Numbered from the stretch's first letter, positions 33,868-44,411 are shown. The stretch: 64,000 bases of DNA from Holothuria scabra (GCA_037179385.1 CM074179.1:8618001-8682000); one strand, 5' to 3'. Numbers and translations are program-made. The notes: generated by a model from the letters alone, not told the origin.

Positions 33868-35806
33868 CTTTTTACGTACATAGAAACGGGCACGGAGAAC
33901 CAATAAGAAAACTCAGACCAGACGGGACAAAAACATAACGTGAACTATGTACAGACTTTATACCGTTACGGACGCAAACCAAGATTTTGTGACCATAATT
34001 TACAAAACCCTAACCCAGTACCCAGGGCTATTTACAAACTCACCTATTTACACAAATCAAACAGAAACATGTACATAGAAACGGCCACAGAGAAGCAAAC
34101 ACAGGACTATTTACAAATTAACTATCACCCGCCCCTCCCGCACTGAAACAATTGGCCCCCAACGTCTGCCGAATGTGGACCTCGGCAAACGAACAAAGTC
34201 GGCCTCGACCCTCAGTTTAATTTCCGTCTTAACCGACGCCAACACGACGTCGGCAGCCCTCCCTTCACCCCTAAAAACAATATTACATCGGTCTCTCCAA
34301 ACAGCCAGCTTAATGGAGGCCGAAACAAAGGTGAGTATGCCACGAACACTCGTATTGCATACTGGGGGCGACAGACCATACAATGCATAGTCCTGGCTGA
34401 CCGCCCAAGTGTTGCAAAACGTTAGCCGGTCAGCCAGGACTTGAAACCACTCCCAGAGGAGGGCCACAAAACCACAATGCCAAAACACATGGGGCACACT
34501 CTCCCACATTGTACATCCAGCGCGGGGGCATATGCCATCTCCAAGACGCCACCGAAGGCGCTTGAGATTGGTTACAATGGCATCATGTGCAATTCGCCAC
34601 AGCAGGTCTCGCCGGCGGTAGTCTAGTGAGTTGCTGTGCACTACGGTCCACACTTCCGGCAGTAAGGCATAGTCGCTTGGATGGACCCGGCCAGCCAAGT
34701 CATCAAAAATGGCCCGGTACAGGTCCCCCGCGCTGGACTGCGAAACCTCCCCTACAGTTGACATCATACGGAGAGTATCCCTCATGTGACAATATGTCTT
34801 TGAGGGTCTCCCGCTGTGGGGCATACTATTACTATACAGGGACGGAAAGAACCTGCGGAATGACAATCCCCCCCCCCCCCCCCAATAACGGACAAAATAC
34901 TCAAAGGGCATCTCACTGTCAACAGCACTAAACACACACCTTGCCAGGAGAAAACGGAGCTTTGAGGGAAAATGCACAAGGCCCAGGCCCAGGCCCAGGC
35001 CCCCATGTGTAAGTTCCTGGGTACACAACCTTCCTTTTGACCAGCTCCGTTTTCCCTGACCATAGGAACTTAAATACGGCCCTCTCAAGTCGCACAAGGG
35101 CACCCTCTGGAGCAGCCAGAACAGTGCCCGGGTACCACAAGAGAGGGTAAACGAAACGATTAATAACTGTTACTTTCCCCATTAGACTAATGTAGCGCTC
35201 CCCATAGTCTGTCAACCTCGGCTTCCGCCAGGTCCACCTTCTCGCTCCAGGTAAGTGACTCAGGTGAGCCGTAACCAAACCATATACCGTTGATTTTCAT
35301 GGCATCGTCAACCCAAGATGCCACGAAGGGCAGTTGTTTCCATCGCCACTTACCCAGACGGAGTCCTTTTGTCTTTGCGGGGTTCAGTCTGGCACCAGTC
35401 GCTCTTTGAAAGGTAGACAGGGTGTCAGACAGGGCCCTGAAGGAAGCTAGGTCAGAGACTACACACGTAACATCATCAGCATACTGGAGGCACTTGACTG
35501 TGGCTCCACCAGGAATATGAAAAGCTCGGAACAATGGCTCTTCATGGAGGGCTCTCGCAAGGGATTCACTAAATAATACATAGAGTAAAGGTGACAGGGG
35601 GCACCCCTGCCGTACCCCGCGTTGGACTCTGAAGGGGTCCGAAGGTATGCCATTAACAATAACACGACTATATACATTACTGTACAATAAGGCAATCCAT
35701 TTAACAAATAAGGCAATCCATTTAACATAAAAAGAGAGTTCAGACAAAACTTCTTTAAGACTTTAAAAAGGAATCCGTGATCAACCATGTCAAAGGCCTT
35801 CTCCTG
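33868..35806 (-). mobile_element. 1.9-kb LINE insertion (A-type 3' UTR) with 11-bp target duplication
   Basis: The copy is flanked by GCGGAGGTGTG at 33857-33867 and 35807-35817. On the minus strand it starts in the reverse transcriptase (QEKAFDMVDHG) and ends GTACGTAAAAAG, next to C. The insertion interrupts the same old ORF1 as the 289-bp insertion. Confidence 0.9.
34111..35806 (-). pseudogene. LINE ORF2 3' half: reverse transcriptase palm, zinc motif
   Basis: Minus-strand motifs in order are QEKAFDMVDHG, FVKWIALLYSNVYSR with an internal 21-bp duplication (KWIALFVKWIALL, near 35700-35735), RQGCPLSPLLYVLFSESLA, YADDVTCVVSDLASF, GARLNPAKTKGLRLGKW, RYWGGGGGLSFRRFFPS over a 16-C tract (34868-34883), and CPRAGCTMWESVPHVFWHC (zinc motif), ending VIVNL-stop at 34111. 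Frameshifts occur near 35215 and 35030. A short GPGPGP run (LGLGLG in the other frame) at about 34980-35000 comes from a triplicated GGCCCA unit. The last 330 codons (35103-34111) are open, so damage is light. Confidence 0.85.
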
Positions 35807-36056
35807 GCGGAGGTGTGACATTCACCCCCGAAGTAAACTCCAACTTGATAATGATGCTATCCCTACACACGGGCATAGCAGCTAAGAGTGTGGCTGTAGG
35901 CCACGTTCAATTACAAACAGAACAACAAAACTCCCAGACGAGTTTATTTACACGTACTCCAAATTGGGCACGACCAATACAACATTGCAGCACAGCAAAC
36001 AAGTAAGCACCACGAGAGTTCCGTGAAAACACGCTCTCGACGAAGACCAGAACTGA

Positions 36057-36315
36057 TTCTGGTTTGGTCATGGTTCTCCAGAGTTACTTACCTGGTAAGC
36101 ACTTCCTCGGAAAGCACACTTGACGTTTGGTTTGGTTTGGTTTCGTCGAACGGCCCTTTGTGGCTTCTGTTCTATTCAGCCAGTCTAGAGTAGGACCACT
36201 CATGTTTGCCCTTTGGAGGGTGTACTTGTCCATTTGGGACGTTTAGCTCCTTAAGGGAGCAGAACTCCTCTGGGAGTAATCGTTTGGTTTTCGCCCTTTG
36301 GCTCTTCACTTAAGA
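36057..36315 (+). repeat. Uncharacterised interspersed repeat (CAGCCAGTCTAG to AAAAAAGC)
   Basis: The block CAGCCAGTCTAG, TTTGCCCTTTGGAGGG, TACTTGTCCATTTGGGACGT, GGGAGCAGAACTCC, TAATCGTTTGGTTTTCGCCC, ending AAGAAAAAAGC, is shared in order with 33296-33425. Parts recur at 21339-21398 and 36818-36915. It ends in an A-rich AAAAAAGC like the LINE tails, so it may be another 3' UTR family. I cannot name it. Confidence 0.5.
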
Positions 36316-36780
36316 AAAAAGCTTACCTGGAATGAAAAAGCGGACCTGGTGGAGGCTAGGTTGACGTCCTTTGGCGATAGATATTTAACTCTTATGGGAA
36401 AGGTGACAGTAATCAAACGATTTGTCAGATAGGGTCCTACTGATATGACTTGAGAGGGCCATTTTTGGGTTTCTGTGGTCAGGGAAAACGGAACTAGTCA
36501 AAAGAAAGATGGTGTACCAGGAATGTAAGTACGGGGTGTTGGGTCTGGCACCTTCCCTCGAAGCTCTGTTTTCTCCTGACCAGGTGTGTTTTAGTGCTGT
36601 TGAGAACTAGTCGCAGTTCACTTTGTGCATTACTGGGGGGGGGGGGGGGACTATCATTTCGTCGGTACTTTTCAGTAACAGTGTACCCCACAGCTGGAGA
36701 CCAACGGTGGCATGTTGCAACATGGGGCACGCCCTCCGCATTATGTCAACAGTGCTTGATATACCATTAGATTGAGATTT
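36316..36780 (+). pseudogene. Old LINE ORF2 C-terminal fragment
   Basis: The fragment starts at the equivalent of LTWNEKVDLVEARL and runs through GKVTVI, FLWSGKTELVK and a 15-G tract (36635-36649) to the region after FSNS. It carries in-frame stops and several deletions. It is more divergent from the A and B types than they are from each other, so it is probably an older lineage. Confidence 0.65.
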
Positions 36781-37058
36781 CATGTCTCCGCTAACAGCTT
36801 CAACAACGTGATGACAGTATTGTCCATTTGGGACGTTAAGCTTCGTAAGGGAGCAGAACTCCTCCGGGAGTAAATGTTCCTGTCGAGAGTCGAGGGGACT
36901 TTAAGAAAAAAGTATTGTAGTTCATGGTAAGCTTTTGTGTTTTTTGTCTGGCCGGTTTAAGTAAAAGAACCTAGGAATGGTGTCACGGACGGGACATTAC
37001 ATTTCCTGGTACTTCAGAGTGGCACAGCAAAGAAATGATGCAGAAGTAGTCGGGAAAA
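36781..37058. other. Non-coding, repeat remnants
   Basis: It contains part of the uncharacterised repeat (36818-36915) and one copy of the motif TGTCACGGACGGGACA (36981-36996). No gene is seen. Confidence 0.5.
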
Positions 37059-38672
37059 TTTTTTTTTTACGTACATCGAAACAATCACGTTGCAATAAAA
37101 GGACAACCCAAACCGGCCGGACAAAAACACCGGCTAACTATGACCATCTACACAGGAACACGGAACGGAAACGTCTGTCATGAACTCACCACCTGACACA
37201 AGACCAACACCAAACCAACAAAACCAATCACGAACGCCAATTACAGTAAACCAAAACTATGCACAACGTCCATTTGTTTGAACGCCGCAACAAACAGACA
37301 ACTCAAACCAACCATGAACCACTCACACATACAGTAAAGCACGGAAATAAAACAAAAAGGGCGGTCATGAACGTAAACGGACCAAACCCCACCGCAACAC
37401 CCAAACAAACCGCCAAACTTACCACCCGACACCAACCTCCAAAACAAATCAAGAACGACTCACCCCACCCCTGGAGGCAAAATCACGAGGTACCACTTCT
37501 CTACGTATCTACATGAGGCTTGACCACTTTACTCCTTGGGCTCGGTAAAGGTTGCCCAGAATGGTCATCCCCAGAGAGATCATCAATCAACCTCTTCAGT
37601 GAAGGCTCTGGCGCCCCACCCCCACAAAAATCAAACCAGCCCTCCCCTGATGGTGGATCCCTGGGAGGAGGCTCTGAGACAGGCTCTCCACCATCTCCAG
37701 AGTCGAAATCTGAGCAGAACCGAAGGTCCTCAACCATCATCACTTCATCCTCCCCAGGTGTCAGTGGGGAGGACGGCGGAGACCAACCTGAACACACCCA
37801 CTGCCACCCTCACACCTCTTAGAGGCTAGAAAATCCTGCTACACGTCATGTGCTGCCTCCTCCAGTTCCTGAGTGGAAAAATCTGGAACTGATTGTACAG
37901 GTTCTGGTGCCGGCCCTAAGGCCCCACCGACATGAGCAGAGTATGATTAAGGACAGGCACCAAACACATGTCCCTCCTCCCTACAAAGGTTGCACCGCCT
38001 CCATTGGGACACTCAGCCTTACGTGCCAAATACCTTACGTGAGCCTTCGAACCTCCCATAGAGAGGAAGGACGGAATGTCCTTTTTCAGCACCATACGGA
38101 ACGGTCTCCTGCCATTGAGGATACCGTGCATCTCACCTTCCCCATATTTGCACCACCACATATCTGAGACAGTTCCGTACTGCCCAAGAACCCTTGCAAC
38201 CAGGCCCTGATCGACCTCAAAATTCAGGTACAACACAGTCCCCACCACTGAGAGATCGTATGGTGTGAGAGTGAGCCCTTCAATTCCCCTCAAGTTTGAA
38301 ACGCTCTTCATGAGGGCTGCATACGACCTGAACTTCTCGATTCCCTTACATCAACTCCTTCGTTCTTCAACAACGTAAAAACTTGCTGGGGAAACGTTCA
38401 CCCCCGACCTAAACTCCATCTTAATGCTGCGATGGGTTTGTGGCTCTTGACCACACACAGCACCAGGAGGAAAGCCTCAACACTCTAGCAAGTACACAAA
38501 ATAGAGAACCCAACAAAACCTGAAGTTTCTGCCTTTAAAATTACACCCCAAAGATAAGATACTATAGTACCGCACAGCAGTTCAGTACGAAAGCAAAACA
38601 CGCAAACCAGCACGAGCAATCGACGAGAGCCTCGCGAAAACACGCCCGCCCTCGACGAAGACCAGAACTGAA
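37059..38672 (-). mobile_element. ORF1-only LINE derivative: 5' UTR, ORF1, long 3' UTR, no ORF2
   Basis: On the minus strand this 1.6-kb unit has a LINE 5' end (TTCAGTTCTGGTCTTCGTCG at 38672), a 5' UTR and ORF1 (about 38430-37501). Directly after the ORF1 stop comes a roughly 440-bp 3' UTR that ends CGATGTACGTAAAAAAAAAA at 37059. No endonuclease or reverse-transcriptase codon is found between ORF1 and the 3' end. The sequence just after the ORF1 stop recurs at 54250-54360 in an independent copy, and the distal 3' UTR recurs at 32942-33250 and 44988-45361. The ORF1 stop to 3' UTR joint therefore looks like a family feature rather than a private deletion. Confidence 0.7.
37501..38430 (-). pseudogene. 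ORF1 of the ORF1-only LINE, frameshifted
   Basis: Visible parts on the minus strand are the RRM-like core SNLRGIEGLTLTPYDLSVVG, VLYLNFEVDQGLVARVLGQY and FRMVLKKDIPSFLSMGGSKA (38311-38050). Then a deletion removes most of the zinc knuckles; only AECPNGGGATFVGRRDMCLV remains, in the wrong frame. The C-terminal acidic block VSEPPPRDPPSGEGWFDFCG follows, and the end SPRSKVVKPHVDT-stop lies at 37501. The ending KVVK-x-H/A-DT is shared with the fragment at 40395 and differs from the SETVL and SQLDT ends of the ORF1s that precede an ORF2. It has no active start in its present state. Confidence 0.7.
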
Positions 38673-40016
38673 TTCTGGGACAAATTTAGCATGTAATAGG
38701 GCACATAATCAACCAACTTTTATGTTTCTGTCCCGTCCGCGACAATTTCATAGCCATCTTTAATTTAACTCATCCATAGTTGGTTCCTATCTTGTATTTT
38801 GATGATTCTCTTACTGACTGCAATACAACCCCCCCCCCCCCCCGCGAGACTGGACTGAAGCTAGCCCACAGCAATACTGCTAAACTAAGTTGGGGGAGGG
38901 GCATACCAATATAAGAAGTAGCCTGGGTGCACTGCTTGAAATTTTTGAAGTGGAGTGTGTGCGTGGGGGGGGGGGGCAATCCACCTCAAGGTCGTATTAA
39001 GTACGTTGAGTAACCTGCCTTTGGTACATTGCACCAAATTATGTGTATGCAAGAGATATGTATAGGAAACGTCTTCTGAAGTGTGGTGTGTTTTCCCGAA
39101 ATTGACCAAAGCTGGTTACCACAGCTGATGTAAAAATGTTTAGCTGAGGCTTCAACTTCAACATTGTTGGGCATTGTATAAACGCTGTACATATACTGTA
39201 CCAGAAGCTTTCAACCATAAGGTTTTTGTACAGGAGCGATCCCCGCGTGGCGTCTTCCTTTCACTTTGAATTTTTTTTGGCCATTTGTCCCTAACTGCAG
39301 TCCCCCATGACCCCAAATCCTGCCAAAGGCTATCAGTGCAGTGGACCCCACCAGTTGAGAGAGCCCATAGAGTCATAGTCCACTTATGTTATGCATGAAT
39401 GTATCAGGTCACTACACCCACATGACCCATTTGCCTGTAGTACAGTAGAATTCCATGATTGCTTTACAGGGTTAATAGGTAACCAGGGTTGAAACAAATG
39501 CCAGCATACAGGGCAGGGTGTGTGGTTTTAAAAGTGAAGACCTACTCAAAAAGTCGCAGGTGGGGATGTACTTCTGGCAAAGGAGGCTAAGATCCCAAAA
39601 GCCCACAGTTTGGTCATTGCTGATGTTGATTCTTTACGTCAATGCTGTCCCGTCCGCAGCGTTTGAGAATATTCCGTCCGCGAAACACCGTCTTGAGTAG
39701 TTTTCAATTGGAAAGAGAACCCTCAATGAAACTTGCTCTGAAAGCTGGTAAAACTGAAATCGCTCTGAAAGTTGGAGGGCTGCAGTGGGTTTTGTAAGCG
39801 ATTTCAGTTTTACTTAATGTTTTAAACGTCCCGTCCGCGACACACAAAATCTGCGGAATGCCCCTGCAACGTGCCTGTTTCGATGCACATTGTCACTGCA
39901 CGGGTCCCATCCTCCAGAGGGGGTCACCAGCTGCCCCAACTTCAACAGTAATCGACTGCCTAATGTCATCACTGCAGAGGTGTAAGTCTTCCTGATTAGG
40001 CGATTATCTCTGTTCT
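38673..40016. other. Non-coding stretch with TGTCCCGTCCGCGACA motifs and G/C homopolymers
   Basis: No gene is visible. Four sites carry CCGTCCGC-type motifs (38729, 39646, 39672 and 39827); a fifth, inverted, is at 36981. Long C and G tracts occur near 38828-38843 and 38966-38978. GTAAAACTGAAATCGCT (39749-39765) and its reverse complement (39797-39813) could form a stem. A LINE-tail-like sequence (GTGCCTGTTTCGATGCAC) is at about 39872-39889. Confidence 0.5.
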
Positions 40017-40725
40017 GTTTTAACGTGGACTAAAACGGAAATGACGACAGCTGGGAAGAAGTGTAGCCCATCCAATGAAAACTGAAACCATGCAAACAAT
40101 GGACACGGAAAACTGAAATCACAAGGCAGCCACCATCTGTAGTCACGTTTTGTAACCTCTCCCTCCCCACGCGCACCGAAACGGACACTAATAAACCCAA
40201 TCGAGGTCCTGAAACTGTACACAATTACAATAATTATAGACTGCCCTTCACCCAAGCAAATTTACATTTGAAGAGAAAAAAACTGTCACATGGCTTTTAA
40301 CAGCCAGCGATGAACCCGGACAGTCTACTGCTCTATGTCAATATGGGGTGACTGCTCCTGCCCTTTAAAAACACACACCCGCCACCCAACTTCTCTATGT
40401 ATCTGCCTGAGACTTGACCACTTTGCTTCTTTGGCTCGGTATAGACTCCCCCGAGTTATCAACCGGAATCCCGTCCTCACAAAGTTCAAACCAGCCCTCC
40501 CCTGATGGTGGATTCCCCTGGGAGTAGGCTCCGACACAAGCTGAACTACAGTTAACAGACTCGGAATCTGAGGAGAGCTGGAGGTTCTCCAACAATTACC
40601 ACTTCAGGACGGTGGAAAGTCCACCTGGACAGCCCCATTATTGCCCGCACACCCCTCAGAATCCATGAAATCCCACTCCATCTCTTGTGCTGCCTCCTAC
40701 AGTTCCGGAGTAAAATATTCTGACG
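40017..40725 (-). mobile_element. ORF1-only LINE fragment: ORF1 C-terminus joined to 3' UTR
   Basis: Minus-strand ORF1 C-terminal sequence (about 40725-40395; LENLQLSSDSES, NPPSGEGWFELCEDG, SQRSKVVKSQADT-stop) continues into non-coding sequence without ORF2. The distal tail near 40017 (GTTTTAGTCCACGTTAAAA) is a degenerate form of the common LINE end. The joint block, near 40385-40425, is shared with 37495, 54325 and 55613. Confidence 0.6.
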
Positions 40726-41344
40726 ATTACCTATGTTCTTCTCCGTCCGTTTGTTACCAAAGGGCTATGGAAGAGGTGGTCCGACTTGGCGGTTTCCCTA
40801 TTGGGAAAACTTCCTACATACTTTTTGACACAAGTAATGCGCCGCGCCATTCACCTTTTGTGAGTTTGACGTCATCTTCCTTACTTGCAATGCATTACGA
40901 CTGCTATGGCAGTGTGGATATACCTTCATACACTCTGAAGAGCTTGAGACTTAGGCCATACGCATCCAAGAAGCTCACATTTAAAAAGCCTACGTCCAGG
41001 TATGACCTCTCCTTTGCCTTTCGTAATATTTTTAAAGTTACTTTCATGATCACCCCTCAGCCTCAGTAGTGCCATCAAACGTTTCCTTGCTTTGGAAGGC
41101 TTGCCAACTAATTATTTCGGGCTTTTCTAAATGGCTTTTCCCCAGAATGAGCTGGGGAAAAAATTCTTAGTGGTCTTCTGACACAATGTGCAGAAGTGTC
41201 TGCTGTTGAAAATTGGCAGGCAGAATTTTTTCACATACCTTGTTGATTTCAATAAAAGTGTTCATTTTCTTTTGCTGTACTATAGATGATTCTTCAATTT
41301 CTTCTTCATTGTCGGGATGGCTCTGTGTTTTTAATAAATGAGCT
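40726..41344. other. No recognisable gene
   Basis: A 142-codon frame (40641-41069) starts inside the antisense of ORF1, and its remaining part matches no motif I know. It is probably chance. The rest is AT-rich and featureless. Confidence 0.4.
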
Positions 41345-42600
41345 TTCCCTTTGTGTTCATTTTGCCCTTCTTATCAGCTTACATGGCTCGATTTTTTCAT
41401 CAGCATCACTGCCTTCGTCTTCTGAAGTTAATGTATAGCTTTCTTGAGGATGTTTCTTGGTCTCTCGATTCAGGTTCCAGTGTTGATGTCATTTACCTTG
41501 ACTGCCAAAAAGCTTTTGACCAAGTACCTCTAGGTAGACTCATGGTAAAATTGCATAGGTTAGGCATCGTAGGCAAGTGCGCTCAGTGGATCAATTCGTG
41601 GCGTAACGGTAGGTCTCAGAGGGTTGTTGTCAATGGAAATTTTTCTTCCTGGAAAGAAGTCTCAAGTGGTGTACCACAAGGTTCTGTTCTTAATTTTCAT
41701 AAATGATATTGATAGCTCTATTATAAGTAAGTTTGCTGATGATACAAAGCTCTGTAGGAAAGTTGGAGGAATGGATGATTCTTTATTGCTTCAAAAAGAT
41801 CTGGAAAGGTTATTTTCATGGTCTCAGACTTGGCAAATGTCTTTTAATGCAAAGTGCAAAGTCCTCCACTTTGGTTCTAAGAATCCCCACCATGATTATA
41901 CTATGAATGGTACTAACTTGAACAAAGTGACTTCTGAGAAAGACCTTGGTGTAGTTATTACGGGAGATTTAAAGTAATCTAGGCAGTGTGCAGCTACTGC
42001 TGCAAGGGCAAATAGGGTGCTTGGGTTGATCAGGAGGAATTTTAAGAGTTTTGGTAAAGAAATTGTGCTAAATTTGTATAAGCAACTGGTTCGACCCCAT
42101 CTCGACTATGCTGCGCAGGCCTGGAGGTCCCTTCTTTGAAAAGGACAAATTGCAAGTTAAGAAGAGAGCTACCCGACTCATACCTGAGGTTAAAATTCTA
42201 CCTTATTCCCAAAGGCTTAAGCTTCTTGGGCTTACCACTTTGGAGCTGAGAAGGATTAGGGGGGACATGCTCCAGGTATACAAATTTCTATCTGTAGGGA
42301 ATCATTTGTTTGCCCTTATTTAAAGGTCAAAAGTAATCCTCGGGTTAGAGGCCAATGCAAAAAGCTTGAAAAGTCTTCTGCTAGACTTGACATTAGGAAG
42401 TTCAGTTTCTCACATAGGGTTGTTAGTGAGTGGAATAGCCTGCCTTAGTGGGTTGTTAACTCCACATCGGTGCACCGTTTTAAGGTTATTATTGACAAGT
42501 TTTTCCATGACTGTGGTAGAATCTAATCTTTCTGGGCTCTTTAGGTGTTGGTGGTTTGCTTTGTTTTGTTTTGTTTTTTTTTGGGGGGGGGGGGGGATTG
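41345..42600 (+). mobile_element. CR1-like LINE fragment, reverse transcriptase
   Basis: This is a different LINE clade from its neighbours. Motifs in order are SVDVIYLDCQKAFDQVP (catalytic Asp in YLD), QWINSWRNGRSQRVVVNG, SSGVPQGSVL, a small deletion with frame change at about 41695, FINDID, ISKFADDTKL (catalytic FADD), WSQTWQMSFNAKCKVLHFGS, EKDLGVVITGDLK-stop at 41977, LYKQLVRPHLDY, LKLLGLTTLELRRIRGDMLQ and VVSEWNSLP. The endonuclease is missing and several stops are present. The 3' side runs into a T-run and a 14-G tract near 42583-42596. FADD plus the thumb motifs are typical of CR1/L2-type elements. Confidence 0.85.
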
Positions 42601-42944
42601 CAGGGCATCTTATGGGGCCTTTACGCCCTCCTTGCCCTGTAACCTGTTATGTTGTGTTATGACTCATTACCTTTTTGTTTTTATGGATGTTGATGTTCGG
42701 GTTTTTGTGGTTGGCCAACTCATTTCTCATATGTACCTTTCACATCAATAAGTTCCGCAAACTTTATTCATATGATGGAAACTAGGAAAACGTCGTGGGT
42801 AGGACGTCAAAGTCAAACTGCATCCGGTTGTGGAGTTTGATTCAACGTGGGAATGATGAGGTTACCCTTTGCCACAACTGCCTCCGGGACACCTTTAGGC
42901 AAGGTTTACCTGTATTTGCCCAGTGCCTTTGGCGTGTTGTTTGC
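42601..42944. other. Non-coding, CR1 3' flank and LINE remnant
   Basis: GTCAAACTGCATCC near 42815 resembles a D-type 3' UTR block (compare 33250-33270). No gene is seen. Confidence 0.4.
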
Positions 42945-43745
42945 CGGCACCAGAGACGTGTCCCTCATCCCCACACAGGTTACACCACACCTCATTGGGA
43001 CATGTTGCCCTTTCATTCCCCAACTGCAGGCATCTGCCACAACGTTTGTTTGGGCATGACGATTTGGCCTCATGCCCTCCTCTCCACACTGGAAACAGGT
43101 GCGGGGCTGTCCAAAATACCTGATGTGGGCCTTTTCATAGGGGGTTCTGTCTCTTTTTCAGCTCCATACGGAACTGTCTCTTTCCGTTGAGAATAGCCGC
43201 CAATTCACCTTCTTTATACTTCACCCAAGGCCAGTAAGGGACAGAACCCCTACAACCCTTGCCACCAGGTTCTGATCTACCTCAGAATTGAGGTACAACA
43301 TTGCCACCACCACAGAGCGGTCACATGGAGTCATGTTCTGACCCTCCACTCCCTTAAGGGAGGAAATCCCTTCATTCGGGCGGCATCAGTCGGGAATATT
43401 ATCTGTGTATCCTTAACCTCTATTTGACTTTCTGTTTTGTCCGGTCTGGTTCCTCCCTTTGTCGGGATGTACTCCCTTTACCTCAACGTTGTTGTTCTTT
43501 AACACAGAAAAAAAAAAAATGCCGGGTTTGTGGTTCAGTAAAGAAAGCCCACCCACTTAACCGAACTACAGAACAGGCGTGCTCCAAAACGAGCAGGACC
43601 AAAGCCCTGTTCCCAAGAGAGACGACACTCCAACGCTATAATAATAAAATAGTATGGCTATAGTATATAGTATAAGCTAGCTCACAACAGCACAATTCCA
43701 AAACTCAGCTCGAGCAGTCCGCCTACGATGAAGACCAGAACTGAA
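42945..43745 (-). mobile_element. LINE 5' end with ORF1 N-terminal two-thirds
   Basis: On the minus strand the 5' end (TTCAGTTCTGGTC) lies at 43745. The ORF1 start is destroyed around 43510 (a 12-A run). The RRM-like core and zinc knuckles (43400-42945; CPNKRCGRCLQLGNERATC, CNLCGDEGHVSGA) are readable over several frames. It abuts, head to head, a plus-strand LINE that starts inside ORF1 at 43747. Confidence 0.7.
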
Positions 43746-43779
43746 CTTGCTGCGAGGGTTCTGCGAATGTGTGTTAACA

Positions 43780-44411
43780 CTGAAAGTGAATTGAAAGGCA
43801 TTCTAAATGGCAGGAGGTAGTTCCGTATGGAACTGGAGAGGGACATCCCATCTTCCCTTCTTATAGGGGGTTCCAAGGCACACATAAGGTATTTTGGGGC
43901 AGCCCCGCACATATTTTAAGTGTTCTAAAGAGGCACACGTGGCCAAGTCGTGTCCCAACCAACGTTGCGGCAGGCGTGTGTTGCTGGGGCACGAGGAGGC
44001 GGATTGTCCCATCGAGGGGCGGTGTAATAATTGCAGGGAGGACGGCATGTCTCTTGTGCGTGTTCCACATCATACTCTGCCCGTGCCGGCGCAGGTGTGG
44101 GGCAGGCACCGGAGCCCTCTCAATCAGGCCCGGAGTATTCCTCGCCCCCAAACAATGTGAGTCTGGTAGTTGGTCCTCCACCACCCTCCCAATTAACACC
44201 CATGGGGGCTGATGTGACGAGTTGTGCCACCTCTCCTCCGATTCTCCTACTCCTCAGACGATGGCCCAACGATCCGCCATTGGGCTGGTGTGACTTGTGT
44301 GGGGGATCCGAGTCAAAATCCCCAGGTAAGGTGTCACACTATGGGGCCAATACAGAACCAACACAACAGAATCCACAGAGCAAAAAGGCCAAGTCCCAAA
44401 TAAACAAGTAG
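43780..44411 (+). pseudogene. LINE ORF1 (zinc knuckles), old copy
   Basis: An early TAG (in RR-stop-FRMELERD) and a one-base insertion after YFG break the RRM-like region. The knuckle region follows: YFKCSKEAHVAKSC (first Cys replaced by Tyr), CGRRVLLGHEEADC and CNNCREDGMSLVRVPH. A Ser/Pro linker, PPLGWCDLCGGSE and the end KKAKSQINK-stop at 44411 close the frame. After a short gap, degenerate ORF2 sequence begins, so unlike the ORF1-only copies this ORF1 was followed by an ORF2. Confidence 0.7.

Larger units (their letters stand above)
33490..36056 (-). mobile_element. Old LINE 5' end and ORF1 start, split by two later LINE insertions
   Basis: Three minus-strand pieces, 35807-36056 (5' end and ORF1 start), 33825-33867 and 33490-33535, join into one continuous ORF1 N-terminal region. 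Read together they parallel 32290-32413. The two intervening stretches are separate insertions with their own duplications. Only about 0.3 kb of the old copy remains. The ORF1 start codon is altered. Confidence 0.75.

Noticed and set aside
40641..41069. 142-codon plus-strand frame
   Set aside because: Its first third is antisense ORF1 of a LINE; the rest matches nothing.
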